Made by a program: the position numbers and the translations under genes
Assembly: GCA_903891335.1 (NCBI GenBank)
Contig: CAITDX010000056.1
Coordinates: forward strand, 1-8,616
Direction of reading: 5' to 3'
Length of the DNA stretch: 8,616 nucleotides
DNA from: an uncultured bacterium
GTDB lineage: Bacteria > Patescibacteriota > Microgenomatia > UBA1400 > PJMF01
The notes under the pieces: model-generated
Databases searched by the model: none
What the model was told of the DNA's origin: nothing
Seen by the model: only the letters and a program-made list of their open reading frames with translations
In this document: piece after piece, positions 1 through 5,708 of the stretch
Numbering within the stretch: position 1 is the first letter of the stretch
How the letters are laid out: the number at the start of each line of letters is the position of its first letter

Positions 1-340
1 GTTTGCCAGAACTTTTATTGGTGTGATAGGCAAAATCTAGATTGTGAATGTGTTTGAGCACCGCTTGCGCAATGCTGTTGGAAGTGGCGACCATGTTTTT
101 GTCGGTGATGTAGTAGCCGAGGTTTTCGAGAATGTTGGCGAGAAGCAAGAATCCAGCGAAGAGATAGATGAGTTGAAAGGCTTGATCGAATTGTTGTTGA
201 CCGACACTTTCAGTGAGCCATTTGATGAAAAAGGGAGCAATGTTGTTGAGGACCATCGCTACTACCATGGGGATAGAGCCGATGATGAAGGGCCATTTGT
301 GGCCCCAGATGAAACGATAGAGACGAGCGAGAAGGCGCAT
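1..340 (-). CDS. ABC transporter (type-1 exporter) transmembrane domain, N-terminal part, cut by window edge
   Basis: The minus strand reads open for 113 codons from ATG at 340 to the window edge. The protein starts with a short basic amphipathic stretch (MRLLARLYRF) and has two hydrophobic segments at about residues 18-40 and 54-77. It then has NLDFAYHTNKSSGK at 100-113, which resembles the stretch after TM2 of type-1 ABC exporters where the helix runs into the first cytoplasmic loop (typically L-x-F-F-D/H-x-x-x-T-G). In such proteins a C-terminal nucleotide-binding domain follows and the dimer exports lipids, peptides or drugs; here that part lies outside the window, so the substrate cannot be inferred. 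No Shine-Dalgarno sequence precedes the ATG, but a TATAAT box lies six bases upstream. The frame stays open above the ATG without another good start codon. It lies 29 bases after the antitoxin stop, same strand. Confidence 0.75.
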   Translation of the reverse strand, partial: MRLLARLYRFIWGHKWPFIIGSIPMVVAMVLNNIAPFFIKWLTESVGQQQFDQAFQLIYLFAGFLLLANILENLGYYITDKNMVATSNSIAQAVLKHIHNLDFAYHTNKSSGK

Positions 341-346
341 GAGGTC

Positions 347-352
347 ATTATA
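347..352 (-). promoter_or_regulatory. Possible -10 box giving a leaderless ABC transporter mRNA
   Basis: A perfect TATAAT on the minus strand ends seven bases before the A of the ATG at 340, so a transcript starting at the usual distance would begin at or beside the start codon. No convincing -35 element or TGn extension is visible, so the assignment rests on the -10 and on the missing Shine-Dalgarno. Confidence 0.35.
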
Positions 353-369
353 GCGCGTTTGGAGAGGGG

Positions 370-642
370 TTAGGTGATGGAGATGGAGTAGCCAAAGCTT
401 TTGATGAGTTTGGTTATGGTGCTTAGTTTAGGATCGCCCTGCTCAGTGAGTGATTCGTAGAGACTGCTACGATCTAGTTTGGTGGTTTTAGCTGTTTTGC
501 TCATGCCTTTGAGTTTGGCAACATCCCCAAGAGCGCGCGCAATTAATTTGCTGTCACCTGTTTCAAAAGAAGCTTTGAGGTATTCTTTGATGTCGGTTTC
601 TGTTTTTAAGTAGTCAGTGGTTTTATATTGAGATAGTTTCAT
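370..642 (-). CDS. higA: HigA-type antitoxin (addiction module antidote, XRE-like HTH)
   Basis: A 90-residue protein matching the pattern of the 'putative addiction module antidote protein' family (TIGR02684). It has YLKASFETGD at 21-30, ALGDVAKLKGM at 37-47, then a helix-turn-helix region (about 47-66, including SKTAKTTKLDRSSLYESL), and a family-typical end with GDPKLSTITKLIKSFG. By family knowledge it binds and neutralises the toxin and represses its own operon. It starts four bases after the toxin stop. Its ribosome binding site (AAAAGGA) lies inside the toxin's last codons, which suggests translational coupling. The antitoxin being second is the hig-like order, unlike relBE. The gene symbol is by family resemblance, not proven orthology. 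Confidence 0.85.
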   Translation of the reverse strand: MKLSQYKTTDYLKTETDIKEYLKASFETGDSKLIARALGDVAKLKGMSKTAKTTKLDRSSLYESLTEQGDPKLSTITKLIKSFGYSISIT

Positions 643-646
643 ATGG

Positions 647-952
647 TTATCCTTTTATTTCTGAGGTCACTTCGCTAATCAGAGATTTGGCATATTTGAC
701 GTCATTTTTCTGGGTAGATTTATCGCCTCCACAGAGCAAGACAATTAAATCAAGATTGAAGCGCATAAAATAAATTCTATATCCTGGTCCATAGTCGATT
801 TTTTTCTCATATATTCCATCTCCAACCGTTTTAATCTTGCCAGGTTTATTTTCAATTAATCGATTGAGGTGAACTTGAATGATGGCTTTGGCTCTTTGGT
901 CTTTTAATTTTTTTAACCATTTGTCAAAAACATCTGTTTTTAGCAAGTTCAT
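647..952 (-). CDS. higB: HigB/RelE-superfamily toxin (addiction module killer protein)
   Basis: A 101-residue protein of the RelE/ParE fold, closest to the 'addiction module killer protein' group (TIGR02683). Visible markers are FDKWLKKLKD near the N-terminus (9-18), GPGYRIYF at 55-62, and LLCGGDKSTQ at 72-81, followed by DVKYAKSL. Relatives act on translation, usually as ribosome-dependent mRNA endonucleases. Arg59 in GYR and Lys78 in GGDKS lie at the positions where basic residues are conserved in the family. The usual E-L-R before the GPGYR strand is replaced by E-K-K (residues 49-51), so activity is likely but not certain. The gene starts at ATG with no Shine-Dalgarno, about eight bases after the predicted transcription start. 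It leads the toxin-antitoxin operon. Confidence 0.85.
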   Translation of the reverse strand: MNLLKTDVFDKWLKKLKDQRAKAIIQVHLNRLIENKPGKIKTVGDGIYEKKIDYGPGYRIYFMRFNLDLIVLLCGGDKSTQKNDVKYAKSLISEVTSEIKG

Positions 953-960
953 GAATTTAA

Positions 961-994
961 TTGTAGGTTATAAACTACAAAAAGTAAATATGAA
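961..994 (-). promoter_or_regulatory. Promoter and palindromic operator of the toxin-antitoxin operon
   Basis: Bases 961-980 form a 20-bp palindrome with one mismatched pair (18 of 20 positions): TTGTAG, one base, TTATAA, one base, CTACAA. Its centre contains the minus-strand -10 box TATAAC (967-972). A TTCATA -35-like box lies 16 bases upstream (989-994). An HTH antitoxin dimer bound here would cover the polymerase contact, the classic autoregulation of such modules. The transcript would have a leader of only about eight bases. Confidence 0.65.
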
Positions 995-1110
995 GAATGG
1001 TGAGACAGAGACTGTGGGTTGTTGAGCATAATGCTCCTCGCTAACGCTTCGTGTGCATTATTTGCTCAATAAGGCGAACCACAGCTTCTCCCCCAAAGTC
1101 CCTTCAATAA
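981..1110. other. Non-coding spacer with a long imperfect inverted repeat
   Basis: No coding frame is supported here. The stretch lies between the TA promoter and the tRNA terminator. It contains CTGTGG (1012-1017) with CCACAG (1079-1084), TTGAGCA (1022-1028) with TGCTCAA (1063-1069), and TAATGC (1029-1034) with GCATTA (1055-1060). These nest into one stem of roughly 22 pairs with small bulges around a 20-base loop. No T-run follows on either strand, so it is not an ordinary terminator. It may be a miniature repeat element, a small structured RNA, or a remnant. Confidence 0.55.
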
Positions 1111-1136
1111 ATAAAAAAACGGCTTGCCAGCCGTTT
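1111..1136 (-). terminator. Rho-independent terminator of the tRNA unit
   Basis: An eight-bp stem AAACGGCT/AGCCGTTT (1117-1124 with 1129-1136) closes a four-base loop. Read on the minus strand it runs into seven T residues and then a T-rich tail. The plus strand has no T-run after the stem, so it works for the leftward tRNA transcript. Confidence 0.85.
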
Positions 1137-1138
1137 CC

Positions 1139-1219
1139 ATGAATGTTTGTCGTCCCCTTCGGGGACTAGGCGGGCGCTTCGACTCTCATCATCTATGCCG
1201 TATAGCGCCTCGCTCGCCG
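1139..1219 (-). other. Structured trailer between tRNA-Pro and the terminator
   Basis: This 81-base stretch is presumably transcribed downstream of tRNA-Pro. It can form two hairpins: GTCCCC-TTC-GGGGAC (1152-1166) and an extended stem pairing about 1169-1177 (GGCGGGCGC) with 1203-1218, with alternative GGCGC/GCGCC pairing. It has no T-loop sequence or anticodon arm that would make it a third tRNA. An open frame of about 70 codons on the opposite strand runs through the tRNAs and is not a gene. Confidence 0.4.
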
Positions 1220-1293
1220 TCGGAGAGACAGGACTCGAACCTGCGACCTTACGCTCCCAAAGCGTACGTTCTAGCCATCTGAACTACTCTCCG
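1220..1293 (-). tRNA. tRNA-Pro (anticodon UGG)
   Basis: A full cloverleaf on the minus strand: acceptor CGGAGAG with CTCTCCG, D arm with GTTC/GAAC, anticodon stem TACGC/GCGTA around loop TTTGGGA (anticodon TGG), variable loop AGGTC, and T arm GCAGG-TTCGAGT-CCTGT with one G-U closing pair. The discriminator is A. The next bases are CGG, so CCA is not encoded and must be added by a nucleotidyltransferase. It is the second tRNA of a two-tRNA unit, 26 bases after tRNA-Leu. Confidence 0.95.
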
Positions 1294-1318
1294 TTTTTAA
1301 TGTTTGTACTGTCCAAAG

Positions 1319-1402
1319 TGCCGCGAGAGGGAATCGAACCCACACACTATTGCTAGTACGAGATTTTAAGTCTCGCGCGTCTACCTATTCCGCCATCGCG
1401 GC
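1319..1402 (-). tRNA. tRNA-Leu (anticodon UAA)
   Basis: A class II tRNA of 84 bases including discriminator A. The acceptor is GCCGCGA with TCGCGGC. The anticodon stem CGAGA/TCTCG holds loop CTTAAAA (anticodon TAA). A 15-base variable arm forms ACTA-GCAA-TAGT. The T arm is GTGGG-TTCGATT-CCCTC, whose second pair is a U-U mismatch, a small oddity. CCA is not encoded. It is first in the unit, with its promoter just after the murC stop. Confidence 0.95.
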
Positions 1403-1422
1403 GCGACCATTTGAACAACAGA

Positions 1423-1431
1423 ATTATATCA
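1423..1431 (-). promoter_or_regulatory. Extended -10 promoter of the tRNA unit
   Basis: The minus strand reads TGATATAAT, a perfect TATAAT with an upstream TGn extension, placed four bases after the murC stop and 21 bases before the tRNA-Leu 5' end. No good -35 is seen at 16-18 bases, which an extended -10 can tolerate. It lets the tRNAs be made independently of murC. Confidence 0.65.
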
Positions 1432-1434
1432 CCC

Positions 1435-2817
1435 TCACAGCAAATCATGTGCAAGATAAATATCTCCGGCACCAATGGTAATAAATAACTGATGAGGGGT
1501 GGTTTGGACGTAGTTTGCGAGTGCTGTAATGGTGTGCAGATTCTGAACGTGACAGTTGGGATATTTAGCCTTGATCGCTTCAACCAGCAAATCACAATTC
1601 ATTTCTGAATCATAAGCTTCTCGAGCTGAAGGAAAAATATCGATCAGAAGCATTTCGTCTCCGTCTTGAGTGTGGCTGGCGAGAGCATCGACGAAGCCGT
1701 CGAAGAGCTGGCGAGTTCGAGAAAAGGTGTGTGGCTGGAAAGCAATTAACTTCTTGCGGTTGGGAAATTCTTGGTTGAGGGTATCGATGACGGCTAAGAT
1801 CTCACTGGGGTGATGAGCATAGTCATCAAAATGGACTGCTTGATCGGTCTGTTTCACAAGTTCAAAGCGGCGTTTGGTGGAGCGAAAACGTGCGAGCGCT
1901 TGCAGGACATCCGATTTGGCAAAGCCAAGTTCAGTGAGAGTGCTTAGCGCAGCCAGTGCATTGAGGCGATTAAACTCTCCCGGTACGAGTAACGCCAAGT
2001 CAAAATCTTCGAGTCGGTAGTCGTTCTGCGAACCCTTACCAAAGGTTTTGATGCGCATGTCATCACGCCCGAGCTGTCGGCTGAGTGTGACCAAATCATC
2101 ATTATCGCCATTGATCATCAGCAAACCATTGGGCTTGAGTTGCTGGAAAAATTTGCGAAAAGTGTCTTTAGTAGCGGCAAAATCAGGATAGACATCAGGA
2201 TGATCGAAGCGCAGGTTGGTGCATATGGTGACAAAGGGCTGTAAAAAGGCAAAGCGAGGTGTGATGGGTTGACCTTTGGCTTGAGCATGCGGATCGATTA
2301 CATATTCATCTGCCTCGGCGACAAAGTAGCGTGCTGCTGGTCGGTAGCGACCGGTGCGGTCCATGTCGAGAATCTCCCCTACCCCCACTGAAAATGAAAC
2401 TTGTTTTGGCACGAGTTGTTCGAGAACGAAACTGAGCATGGCTGAGACAGTGCTTTTGCCGCCCACACCGCAAACTGCAATCCCTTGCTGTTGGTTGAAA
2501 AAATGTCCCAAAGCCTCTGCTTGACTATAAATCGGCAAACCAAGTCGCAGTGCAGCCTGGACTTGTGGATTATCGATGCCTTGGTGAGCAGCAGTATAGA
2601 TCACTGCATCAATGCCTAGTTGGGTAAAATCTGGCAGTTCTTGAATACTCTGCACAGGGATGTGCAAGCGTTCAAGAATTGGTTGAGTGACGAATGCTTC
2701 AGCTACGTCAGAGCCAATCACGTTTTTGCCTGCATCGAGGAGACACTGAGCAATTGAGGTCATTGCTACCCCTTTGATGCCGACCAAAAAGAAACGCTTG
2801 TGATTAAGTAATTGCAT
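1435..2817 (-). CDS. murC: UDP-N-acetylmuramate--L-alanine ligase-like protein (MurC family)
   Basis: A 460-residue cytoplasmic Mur ligase, full length for MurC, which joins L-alanine to UDP-MurNAc using ATP as the first stem-peptide step. The N-terminal Rossmann domain has FFLVGIKGVAMTSIA (9-23) and VIGSD (33-37). The ATP loop is GVGGKST (117-123). The central domain has FVAEADEY (165-172) and TNLRFDHPDVYPDF (200-213), with Lys217 following. The C-terminal domain has DDYAHHPSEI (331-340), FQPHTFSRTR (360-369) and GAGDI (449-453). The P-loop is unusual: most MurC have G-T-H-G-K-(S/T)-T, and here Thr and His are replaced by Val and Gly. The start ATG shares its A with the upstream ligase's TAA stop (TAATG), so translation is probably coupled. 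No strong Shine-Dalgarno is visible. Mpl-type recycling ligase is a less likely alternative. Confidence 0.88.
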   Translation of the reverse strand: MQLLNHKRFFLVGIKGVAMTSIAQCLLDAGKNVIGSDVAEAFVTQPILERLHIPVQSIQELPDFTQLGIDAVIYTAAHQGIDNPQVQAALRLGLPIYSQAEALGHFFNQQQGIAVCGVGGKSTVSAMLSFVLEQLVPKQVSFSVGVGEILDMDRTGRYRPAARYFVAEADEYVIDPHAQAKGQPITPRFAFLQPFVTICTNLRFDHPDVYPDFAATKDTFRKFFQQLKPNGLLMINGDNDDLVTLSRQLGRDDMRIKTFGKGSQNDYRLEDFDLALLVPGEFNRLNALAALSTLTELGFAKSDVLQALARFRSTKRRFELVKQTDQAVHFDDYAHHPSEILAVIDTLNQEFPNRKKLIAFQPHTFSRTRQLFDGFVDALASHTQDGDEMLLIDIFPSAREAYDSEMNCDLLVEAIKAKYPNCHVQNLHTITALANYVQTTPHQLFITIGAGDIYLAHDLL

Positions 2818-4037
2818 TAGGATTTGAGGGCTTGTTGGACAGCTGCCTCATCGCTCCATGGTAATTCTTCTGTGCCATAGCACATGCTTTTTTCTGGACC
2901 CTTGCCAAAAATACCGATGACATCACCTTTTTTTGCGAGATTGTTGATGGCAAAACTAATAGCTGCTTGGCGATCGGGAATGGAGATGACCTTATTGTGT
3001 CCAGTTTGGAGTGATTCTTTCATTTGGCGAATGATCGACCAGATGTTTTCAGTGCGTGGGTCTTCAGCGGTGAAGACACTCAAATCAGCAAGTTCGACAC
3101 CAATCTCTCCCATCATAGGGCGTTTGATGGCATCACGCAGGCCAGCGCAGCCATAGACGGCAATCAGGCGGCCTTTGTTTTTGTCTTTGCGCATGATGGT
3201 GCGCAAAGCAGTGAGAGCGCTGCGTAAGCCCTGGGGAGTGTGAGCGAAATCAATGTAAATGTGTAAACCCTTGCGGTTTGGCACTTCTTGCATGCGACCA
3301 GGGACGCCAGGAAATGTTTTAATAGCAGCAGCAATGTCTGCATTAGTAATGTCGAGTGTCTGAGCCATGGTAGTCACCAAGCGAGCATTGTTTTGGTTGA
3401 ATGGCTCAGGAAAACGGGCAGCAACTGCAGATTGAACTACTTTGGGTAGTGGCACATCAGTGCCATACTCCATAAGCTGATACTTGCGACTAGGTAGTAG
3501 TTTTTTGAGTCGATAGTAGGATTGATCGTCTTGATTAAGGACGACGGTGGTAGCTTTTTGTAGGCCGAGAGCTTTGGCTGTCAAATAGTTTTGATAATTG
3601 AGATGGTAATCAAAATGATCCTGATCGATATTGGTGACCCCAGCGAGTAAAAATTGCAGGCCAAATAGGCGATGCTGGTACGCACCTTGGGAGGTAAATT
3701 CAAGAACGAGGTACTCTATGCCTTGATTTACCATCTGACGCATAAAGGCGAAGAGTTGGTCTGGACTGGGGCTAGTAACGTGAAAGCCAGTTTCGATTTT
3801 TTCACTGCCGATATATGCCCCAACGGTTGAAACTAGGGCAACTTTTTTACCGCTACTTTGTAGAACGTGATAGAGCAAAGTACTTGAGGTAGTTTTACCG
3901 TCAGTGCCAGTTATGGCCAAAATTTTGAGTTTGCGATTGGGAAAGCCATAGCGAATCTGAGCTAACAAGCCTTTGAGTAAGCCAGTTTTGATAAAATGAA
4001 ACGGACGTTTAACTTGATATAAAAACTCGTTTAACAT
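2817..4037 (-). CDS. murE: MurE-like UDP-N-acetylmuramyl peptide ligase lacking the N-terminal domain
   Basis: A 406-residue protein from ATG 4037. Motifs show a MurE-type ligase: ATP loop TGTDGKTT (43-50), STVGAYIG (70-77), TNIDQDHFDYH (135-145) with YLTAK (151-155, the lysine carbamylated in MurE enzymes), PGVPGRM (243-249), IDFAHTPQGL (262-271), YGCAGLRD (295-302), EDPR (325-328) and GKGPE (378-382). MurE adds the third stem-peptide residue in the cytosol. The protein goes almost directly into the ATPase domain, so the usual N-terminal UDP-sugar-binding domain (about 90 residues) is reduced to about 35 residues. Canonical DNPR is EDPR and GKGHE is GKGPE, so the amino acid added cannot be told. 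A TTG start at 4085 would add 16 residues but lies over the predicted promoter. It is the first gene of the murE-murC pair. Confidence 0.85.
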   Translation of the reverse strand: MLNEFLYQVKRPFHFIKTGLLKGLLAQIRYGFPNRKLKILAITGTDGKTTSSTLLYHVLQSSGKKVALVSTVGAYIGSEKIETGFHVTSPSPDQLFAFMRQMVNQGIEYLVLEFTSQGAYQHRLFGLQFLLAGVTNIDQDHFDYHLNYQNYLTAKALGLQKATTVVLNQDDQSYYRLKKLLPSRKYQLMEYGTDVPLPKVVQSAVAARFPEPFNQNNARLVTTMAQTLDITNADIAAAIKTFPGVPGRMQEVPNRKGLHIYIDFAHTPQGLRSALTALRTIMRKDKNKGRLIAVYGCAGLRDAIKRPMMGEIGVELADLSVFTAEDPRTENIWSIIRQMKESLQTGHNKVISIPDRQAAISFAINNLAKKGDVIGIFGKGPEKSMCYGTEELPWSDEAAVQQALKS

Positions 4038-4052
4038 GACTGTAATAGCACG

Positions 4053-4081
4053 ATGATAACAGAGATTGGGTGAAATGAAAA
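4053..4081 (-). promoter_or_regulatory. Likely promoter of murE-murC
   Basis: Minus-strand -10 TATCAT (4053-4058) has a TGn extension. A 17-base spacer separates it from TTTTCA (4076-4081). The predicted start leaves a leader of about eight bases before ATG 4037, which favours that start over TTG 4085. Confidence 0.5.
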
Positions 4082-4098
4082 CCAAGGATCTCTGTGCT
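4059..4098. repeat. Inverted repeat around the murE promoter
   Basis: ACAGAGAT (4059-4066) and ATCTCTGT (4088-4095) are perfect 8-bp inverted arms separated by 21 bases that include the -35. The outer TGCT (4095-4098) can also pair with AGCA upstream of 4051. No T-run follows on the minus strand, so an operator or attenuator-like hairpin is more likely than a terminator for the upstream gene. Confidence 0.5.
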
Positions 4099-4105
4099 AT
4101 TTCGT

Positions 4106-5569
4106 TTATTCCACGTAACCGACACGGAATAAGTCAAAGCGACCTCTTACTTCTGGATATTTTTTGTCTCTTCCGACATTGGAAGTAAAGATCCTGAAGT
4201 TGCCCTTATCGGTTGCTTTAGTGACAACTCGATTGCTAAATCGTTTCCAACCTCCCTCATCATTTTTAAGATGGTCTTTATACATTGCAATGTATCCATC
4301 TTTGTTTCTTGAGATGCGCAAGGCAACCTTGTTGACATCACTTGCAAGCTCAACTTCTTCTCGAGCCAAAGTTTTTCCTTTTTTGCCTTGAACAATGAAA
4401 ATCAACTTACTGGAATTGCCCGTTACTTCCCAAAAGATTGAGCTTGAACCTTCATTGTCTTGAGCTTTTGTTAAAAATTGCATACCTGATCTGCCAGTGC
4501 CTTCTCCAGTTACAACCGGTTTGAACATTTGCGTGGTGACGTTCATGTTTTTATTGTCATCAACGACGGTTTTACTGACGAGTGAAACGGCCTTAACTTT
4601 ATTATTTTGACTACCTGCAGTAATCCGCATGACGAGATTATCGCTTTGGTTTTGACTAACACTCGTACCATCAGTGGTATCTACTTGCCAGTTATTTTGA
4701 TTAATTTCACCATTGGTGAAAGAATCAGAGACCACTTCTTTATCGGCTTTTGTTGCATCATGCCAAGCTAGGCTTGCTCTGTCAATTCGCGCAACAATTT
4801 TTGGAAATTTATTATCGGTTCCTAAGTTATTGGCAAAAATTCTTACCTTACCTGCTGCCCCTACTTTTGGATCTTCGACTTCGCCAATTTTAACTAGGTT
4901 GCGATCATCATCAATGCCAATGCTATAGTGGGCTACATATTTTTTATCAATTCGTGACAAGCTAAGATTGACTTTGGCGGCTTCTACTTGTATTGCATTT
5001 GATTCAATGAGTTTGCCAGTGCTATCTTTTGCAGTCATAATCAACTCACTTTTAGTACCATCAACTCTCCAATACACACGGACAGACTCATCATCATCGG
5101 TTCCCGTTGAAGAAAATGACATGCCTGCTATGCCAGTGCCACTTCCTTGAATTTTTGGTTTGTGTAAACTTATGGTGCTTCGGAAATCTCCCGCAGGAAT
5201 TTGTTCTTTGAGGGTCACACCTCCCAGTCTGGCCTTTCCACTCGTACTTCCCTCAGGAATCAGAATATTAAGATTATCAGCAGCACTTTCGGTAATTTGG
5301 ATTTTGTCAAAGTTTTTATAATCATTCCAACGGTCATCATTAACTTTTCCATCGCTAAAGTTATCAGTGAAACCGGCATTAATATTGGGTTGGAAGTTTG
5401 AATCTGCTTGTACCGAGGTTGGCGAAGTATTATTGTTGGCTATAAGTTGAACTGATACCAGTGCTAGTCCAGAGAGGATGGTAATAGCTAAAACAAGCAC
5501 GATCATCATTGTTTTTTTGCGACCTGTTTTGACTTGGTCGAAGTTTTGTTTTGTGAATTTATTTTTCAT
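4106..5569 (-). CDS. Membrane-anchored extracytoplasmic protein with two tandem beta-sandwich (concanavalin/LamG-like) domains
   Basis: A 487-residue protein. Residues 1-20 are basic, 21-43 form one hydrophobic segment, and SVQA-DS (52-57) could be a signal peptidase site; otherwise it is a type II anchor with the bulk outside. Two homologous units follow. Unit 1 (about 67-270) opens FTDNFSDGKVNDDRW and unit 2 (about 280-487) opens VSDSFTNGEINQNNW. Both then have KP-x-(I/V)-x-G-x-GTG-x-x-GM-x-F (137-152, 350-365), YWRV/FWEV, S-x-LI, VNLSLSR/VALRISR, G-x-(V/F)-RIF, and a final P...R-(I/F)-D. The opening F-x-D-x-F-x-(D/N)-G...W and beta-rich pattern suggest a concanavalin-like jelly roll, a fold that often binds glycans. 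Function is unknown; adhesion or wall binding is inference. It lies 68 bases upstream of murE ATG, same strand. No clear Shine-Dalgarno. Confidence 0.75.
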   Translation of the reverse strand: MKNKFTKQNFDQVKTGRKKTMMIVLVLAITILSGLALVSVQLIANNNTSPTSVQADSNFQPNINAGFTDNFSDGKVNDDRWNDYKNFDKIQITESAADNLNILIPEGSTSGKARLGGVTLKEQIPAGDFRSTISLHKPKIQGSGTGIAGMSFSSTGTDDDESVRVYWRVDGTKSELIMTAKDSTGKLIESNAIQVEAAKVNLSLSRIDKKYVAHYSIGIDDDRNLVKIGEVEDPKVGAAGKVRIFANNLGTDNKFPKIVARIDRASLAWHDATKADKEVVSDSFTNGEINQNNWQVDTTDGTSVSQNQSDNLVMRITAGSQNNKVKAVSLVSKTVVDDNKNMNVTTQMFKPVVTGEGTGRSGMQFLTKAQDNEGSSSIFWEVTGNSSKLIFIVQGKKGKTLAREEVELASDVNKVALRISRNKDGYIAMYKDHLKNDEGGWKRFSNRVVTKATDKGNFRIFTSNVGRDKKYPEVRGRFDLFRVGYVE

Positions 5570-5708
5570 AAGTGTGTTTTATTTCTTTTATAAAAAAAAT
5601 GACCTGCCTATTATGGCTTTATTTAGTCTACTCTTTTTCCACAATGCTATGCAAGCATGTGTTTATGGGTAATTTTGCAACCTAGTGTTGCTAGTATTGT
5701 GGCACTTT
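5570..5708. promoter_or_regulatory. Divergent control region between the surface protein and comM
   Basis: The only spacer from which these two genes diverge. Bases 5640-5663 form an interrupted dyad with ATGCT (5644-5648) and AGCAT (5654-5658) around ATGCA. A nine-base tandem repeat with one mismatch, CTAGTGTTG/CTAGTATTG, lies at 5682-5699, and GCAAC (5677-5681) is inverted at GTTGC (5687-5691). A weak extended -10 for comM is TGCTAGTAT (5689-5697), giving a leader of about five bases. For the leftward gene CATAAT and TATAAA boxes exist, but none has a good -35, so I cannot choose. Confidence 0.4.

Noticed and set aside
44..373. Plus-strand open frame of 109 codons
   Set aside because: It is antisense to the clear ABC transporter transmembrane domain, and its acidic composition is a shadow of that gene.
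1139..1219. A third tRNA gene
   Set aside because: No T-loop TTCGA context, anticodon arm or acceptor pairing of the right size.
1147..1356. Plus-strand open frame across the tRNA unit
   Set aside because: It is antisense to both tRNAs; its apparent GLEPAT-like string is the usual translation of tRNA antisense.
1220..1402. Mobile island attached at a tRNA gene beside the TA module
   Set aside because: No duplicated tRNA 3' end, integrase or flanking repeat was seen in the window.
4038..4085. TTG start adding 16 residues to the MurE-like ligase
   Set aside because: It lies over the predicted promoter, has no ribosome binding site, and the added residues look unlike the family; ATG 4037 fits better.
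5685..5708. GTG start for comM
   Set aside because: The extra eight residues do not resemble family N-termini and overlap the predicted -10 box.
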